Origin: Actinomycetes bacterium | GTDB taxonomy: Bacteria; Actinomycetota; Acidimicrobiia; Acidimicrobiales; Palsa-688 | Direction: 5' to 3' | Assembly: GCA_021827225.1 (NCBI GenBank) | Contig: JAKAXG010000141.1 | Coordinates: 1 to 8,790 of the forward strand | Length of the DNA stretch: 8,790 bases | Program-made: the position numbers and the translations under genes | Shown here: positions 6,701 to 8,790 of the stretch, piece by piece | Layout: the number at the start of each line of letters is the position of its first letter | Numbering within the stretch: the stretch's first letter is position 1 | The notes under the pieces: model-generated | What the model was told of the DNA's origin: nothing | Databases searched by the model: none | Seen by the model: only the letters and a program-made list of their open reading frames with translations

Positions 6701-8249
6701 CCAGGCGGTGGACGGCAACCCGCACACCGCCTGGATCGCCGAGACCGGGCCCCAGGCGGGGGAGTGGCTGAGCGTGACCCTCAACCGGGACGTCACCTTC
6801 GACCACCTCGACCTGCAGGTGGTCAACGACGGCCGCCACTCGCTGCCCTCCCGCATCACGGTCACCACCTCCTCCGGAAGCCGCACCGTCGACGTGCCCG
6901 TCCCGGCGGTCGGAGCCGGCCGGCCCCAGGGGTCCACCACGGCCGTCCCGGTCAGCTTCCCGGCCCTCACCGGGCGGACGGTCAGGGTCACCGTCGACTC
7001 GGTCCGCCCGGTGAAGGCGCTCGACTACTACTCCACCTTCGCCGGCATCGAGGACACCCTCCCGGTGGGGATCGCCGAGCTGGGGTTGCCCGACGTGGTG
7101 CAGCCGCCGGCGCCGGCGGCCGTCCCGGCCGTGTGCACCGGGAAGCTGCTGCGCATCGACGGCCGGCCCGTCGACGTCGAGGTGACCGGCGCCACCAGCG
7201 CCGCCCTGGCCGGCAGGCAGCTGAGCCTGCGACCCTGCGGCAACTCCGTGGGGGGGATCCGGCTGGGCCCCGGCCCCCACACGGTGCTCACCAGCCCCCG
7301 CCTCCCCACCGGGTGGAGCATCGACCAGCTGTGGCTCGGCTCGGCGGCCGGGGGCGCGGCCGCCGCCAGCGGCGCCGTCACCACCACCGCCGCCAGCGGC
7401 GCCGTCACCACCACCGCCGCCATCCGGCCACCGGCGCCCGCCCCGGTGACGGTCGACGGGCAGAGCCGCACCTCGCTGACCGTCAGCGTGCACACGACCG
7501 GCCGGCCGTTCTGGTTGGTGCTGGGGCAGAGCTTCAACTCCGGCTGGTCCGCCACCGTCGCCCACGGCAGGAGCCTGGGCCCACCCAGGCTCATCGACGC
7601 CTTCGCCAACGGGTGGTACGTGCCGGCCGGCCCGCCGGGGGTCATGGTGGTGCACCTGACCTGGACCCCCCAGACGGTCATATGGGCGGCGCTGGGCGTC
7701 TCGGCGGCTTCGCTGATCGGCTGCACCCTGCTCGGCTTCGCCCCCGGGGCGGTGGCTCTGCGCCGCCGGCGAGGCCTCCGTAGCGGCACCGGCGACCCGC
7801 TGGTACCGCCGGGGGTCCGGTCCGGGCCGGCCTCGTGGCGGGCGCTGGCCGGGTGTCCGGAGCGCGGCGCTCCCCGGCCCGGGGCGGGCTGGCCCACCGT
7901 TCTGGCCGGCGCCGTCGGGTGGGGCCTGCTCGTCGCCTTCGTCAGCCGGCCCTCGACCGGCGCCGTGGCCGCCCTGGCCGCGGTGGTGGCGGCGCGGTGG
8001 GCCGCGGGGCGGGCGGTGTGCCGCGCCGCCGCGCTGGTCGCTTTGTCCGCGGTGGCGGTCTACGCCGTCGTCCAGCAGGTCCGTTACCGCTACTGGCCCA
8101 CCATCGACTGGCCGGCCGATCTCAGCTCCGCCAACGACATCGCCTGGCTGGGCCTGGCCCTGCTCGGCTCGGACCTGGTCGGCGCCGCCCTCCGGATGCG
8201 CTCCCGGCGGGGCGTCTACTCTCGCAGCGGGATGGAGTCGAAGCGGTGA
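3789..8249 (+). CDS. AftD-like (DUF3367) GT-C membrane glycosyltransferase with two discoidin-like modules
   Basis: This 1486-residue membrane protein resembles mycobacterial AftD, a plasma-membrane GT-C enzyme of about 1400 residues that adds arabinofuranose from a polyprenyl-phosphate donor to cell-wall arabinan. Numbered from GTG 3789: membrane helix 7-27; the first outer loop with A-D-T-K-Q-Y-L-Y holding Asp33, the likely catalytic acid; the AftD-like stretch L-L-P-M-G-P-Y-Y and V-P-M-W-V-G-Q-R; then a multi-helix core to about 430. A large outer region follows, with two F5/8-type C (discoidin-like, carbohydrate-binding) modules at about 710-845 (N-A-F-D-G-D-A-S-T-A-W) and 951-1098 (Q-A-V-D-G-N-P-H-T-A-W). 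A conserved segment with F-N-S-G-W and N-G-W-Y-V-P-A-G lies at about 1221-1317, leading into a helix. A basic linker and about four more helices (1365-1470) end the protein. The frame opens at ATG 3738, but GTG 3789 is preferred: it places the N-terminal helix normally and lies seven bases after TACACT. The AftD-like family is clear; the donor and acceptor in this organism are inferred. Its stop overlaps the next gene's start. Confidence 0.9.
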   Translation: MRSRRADWLLAGVLAAVSYIPLFLSRPGMVAADTKQYLYLDPTRLTSGAASMWDPNTGLGTVTHQNIGYLLPMGPYYSLIRWLGVPMWVGQRIWMGTLMVAAGLGVAYCARRLGLEGPGRSVAALAYALSPYILDYLDRISAILMPWAALGWMIGLVITASRTGRWRHPALFALVVALVGGVNATSILLVIAAPALWMFHSVWVSREVTLRRAAATALRLAVLSTLVSLWWAAGLWAEGRYGINILRVTETVPTVARTSSAAEVLRGLGYWYFYGWDKVQPWTQQSIPYTQSPWLLAVSFVLPAVAVLLGLVARWTYRSYCLALVGLGTVVAVGAFPYTHPSWFGALIKGASAGSTVALAMRSVDRIVPLVVIGLALLMGSGITGLRLRRPAFGLAAGAVCTGLVAANLPALWTGGLIAANLSRPSELPSYWTQAASYLNSLGPASRVLGLPGEDFAAYSWGVTQDPVPPGLLTRPYVSRQVVPAGSPASANLLQALDEPIQEGTFDPAALAPVARLMSVGQILLQSDLQFERYHLPLPQVLYRELVPPPAGITGPVSFGAPNPAPVIRYPLDSEARLGLPTGTPQPPALSVLNVSDPRPLVRTEDPGAPLVIAGDGPGVVEAADAGLLAANPTLFYAAAMKGRPPPGATLVLTDTNPLANYRWGSLRDNVGAVQQPGAPGLSPSPSDYTLPVFPHETAADQTVAELTGVRSIQASQYGDSLSYTPENAPTNAFDGDASTAWSFGAHESVKGIRIEARLLKPVTTDHVTLTQMRVTRPVKRRITEVTLLFDHAKPVTVRLGAASLSPAGQTVSFPARTFSDFELVVDAATGGADKRYDGLPPVGFSSISIPHVPTVTRTLRLPTDLLGAEGAASLGHPLDILMQRSRAPEPPRHDPEPFFSRTFQLPTARTFSLSGTAEINEGDSDYLINQLIGLTPAGPLPPARPAAGPAVVVAANSSTRLVGDRSARANQAVDGNPHTAWIAETGPQAGEWLSVTLNRDVTFDHLDLQVVNDGRHSLPSRITVTTSSGSRTVDVPVPAVGAGRPQGSTTAVPVSFPALTGRTVRVTVDSVRPVKALDYYSTFAGIEDTLPVGIAELGLPDVVQPPAPAAVPAVCTGKLLRIDGRPVDVEVTGATSAALAGRQLSLRPCGNSVGGIRLGPGPHTVLTSPRLPTGWSIDQLWLGSAAGGAAAASGAVTTTAASGAVTTTAAIRPPAPAPVTVDGQSRTSLTVSVHTTGRPFWLVLGQSFNSGWSATVAHGRSLGPPRLIDAFANGWYVPAGPPGVMVVHLTWTPQTVIWAALGVSAASLIGCTLLGFAPGAVALRRRRGLRSGTGDPLVPPGVRSGPASWRALAGCPERGAPRPGAGWPTVLAGAVGWGLLVAFVSRPSTGAVAALAAVVAARWAAGRAVCRAAALVALSAVAVYAVVQQVRYRYWPTIDWPADLSSANDIAWLGLALLGSDLVGAALRMRSRRGVYSRSGMESKR
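7361..7422 (+). repeat. 27-base in-frame tandem repeat, 2.3 copies
   Basis: Bases 7361-7387 and 7388-7414 are identical, and the first eight bases recur at 7415-7422. The unit encodes nine residues (A-S-G-A-V-T-T-T-A), so the frame is kept. It lies in a low-complexity Ala/Thr linker of the glycosyltransferase, about residues 1192-1211 from GTG 3789, between the second discoidin-like module and the C-terminal conserved segment. The perfect identity suggests recent slippage, and copy number may vary between strains. Confidence 0.93.
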
Positions 8250-8790
8250 CGGTGGGGAGTCTGGCCGCCGTTTCGGGCGGGGCCGCGGGACGCGAACTGC
8301 TGGGAGCGGTCATCGCCGGTCTGTCCGCCCTGCTCTACGACACCGGCTACGTCCTGGAGAAGCAGGCCCTCGGCCGGCTGCCCGAGGTCCGCCTCCACCC
8401 GGTCCACCTGCTGCGCACCGCCGGGGCGTCGCCGCGCTGGCTGGCCGGTTTCGCCGCCATGCTCGCCGGCCTGGCGCTGCAGGTGGTGGCCCTCACGCTC
8501 GCCCCCGTGTCGGTGGTCCAGCCCATCCTGGCCGGCGGGCTCATCGCCCTGGCCGCGGCCGGCTCCCTGGTCCTCGGCGAGCGGTTGAGCAGCCGGCACA
8601 AGGCGGCGCTGGGCCTGGTGCTGGCCGCCGTCCTGGCCACCGCGGCGTCCGCCGGGGGAGCCGGTTCGCTGGCCCGGGTGGTCCCGGACGGGCGGCTGGC
8701 GGTCATGGCCGTGGTGGTGGCGGCCGTCGCCGCCGTGGTGGCCCGGGGCCCCGCGGCCCGCCGGCGGGCGACATCCCCCGGCGTGGCCGG
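8246..8790 (+). CDS. DMT/EamA-like membrane protein, partial (3' end outside the window)
   Basis: The frame starts at GTG 8246-8248 and is open to the window end (181 codons). It overlaps the glycosyltransferase stop as GTGA, and GGAG at 8234-8237 lies eight bases before the GTG, a good ribosome binding site. The protein is hydrophobic, with helices at about 17-40 (G-A-V-I-A-G-L-S-A-L-L-Y, then V-L-E-K-Q-A-L), 65-86, 88-111, 119-136 and 151-167. The run L-A-P-V-S-V-V-Q-P-I-L-A-G-G-L (85-99) followed by L-G-E-R-L-S (110-115) is typical of drug/metabolite (DMT) superfamily transporters and the related NIPA-like branch. Overlap with the glycosyltransferase suggests co-expression and perhaps a role in moving an envelope precursor, but that is inference from position only. 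No substrate can be assigned, and the C-terminal half is not visible. Confidence 0.8.
   Translation, partial: MTVGSLAAVSGGAAGRELLGAVIAGLSALLYDTGYVLEKQALGRLPEVRLHPVHLLRTAGASPRWLAGFAAMLAGLALQVVALTLAPVSVVQPILAGGLIALAAAGSLVLGERLSSRHKAALGLVLAAVLATAASAGGAGSLARVVPDGRLAVMAVVVAAVAAVVARGPAARRRATSPGVA

Noticed and set aside
7361..7422. Tandem repeat as a possible CRISPR array
   Set aside because: Units are directly adjacent without spacers and keep the reading frame of a coding sequence.
4692..7655. 987-codon minus-strand frame opposite the glycosyltransferase
   Set aside because: Long antisense frames are common in GC-rich genes; the product is Gly/Arg/His-rich low complexity, while the plus strand carries clear GT-C and discoidin-like motifs.
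3752..7783. 1343-codon plus-strand frame overlapping the glycosyltransferase in another phase
   Set aside because: The product is dominated by Gly, Arg, Pro and His with no membrane segments or motifs, whereas the chosen frame matches AftD-type proteins throughout.

Overview
This is a GC-rich chromosomal window whose four main protein genes show strong third-position G/C preference. That base usage, an actinobacterial-looking RNase P RNA and an AftD-type arabinofuranosyltransferase homologue point to a high-GC actinobacterium. The genus cannot be read from the sequence; AftD homologues outside the mycolic-acid bacteria are possible, so Mycobacterium is not implied.

Left part (1-1191). A partial HipA-like kinase gene runs off the left edge on the minus strand (513 to 1). 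About 300 bases without a convincing gene follow (514-811). Then comes rnpB, the RNase P RNA, also on the minus strand (about 1173 to 812), closed by a perfect 16-bp terminal helix. The kinase gene uses clearly less G/C in third positions than the rest and looks like an accessory gene.

Middle (1192-3701, minus strand). A two-gene operon encodes a DHA2-type MFS drug/proton antiporter followed by a sucrase/ferredoxin-like (Apd1-type) [2Fe-2S] protein. Their reading frames overlap by the four bases GTGA. rnpB starts only about 18 bases after the second gene.

Right part (3702-8790). An 87-base divergent region holds a 10-bp palindrome and a plausible -10 element at leaderless spacing in front of each gene. 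The plus strand then carries a very large AftD/DUF3367-type membrane glycosyltransferase with two discoidin-like carbohydrate-binding modules and an extra C-terminal membrane region. A DMT-type membrane protein overlaps it by GTGA and runs off the right edge.

The parts look functionally separate: RNA processing (rnpB), efflux plus an iron-sulfur redox protein, and cell-envelope glycan assembly. I see no CRISPR array, insertion sequence, rRNA or tRNA, and no clear new multi-gene system. The points most worth a second look are the unusual HipA-like kinase, the compact divergent control region, the in-frame tandem duplication in the glycosyltransferase, and rnpB lying directly behind a protein operon.
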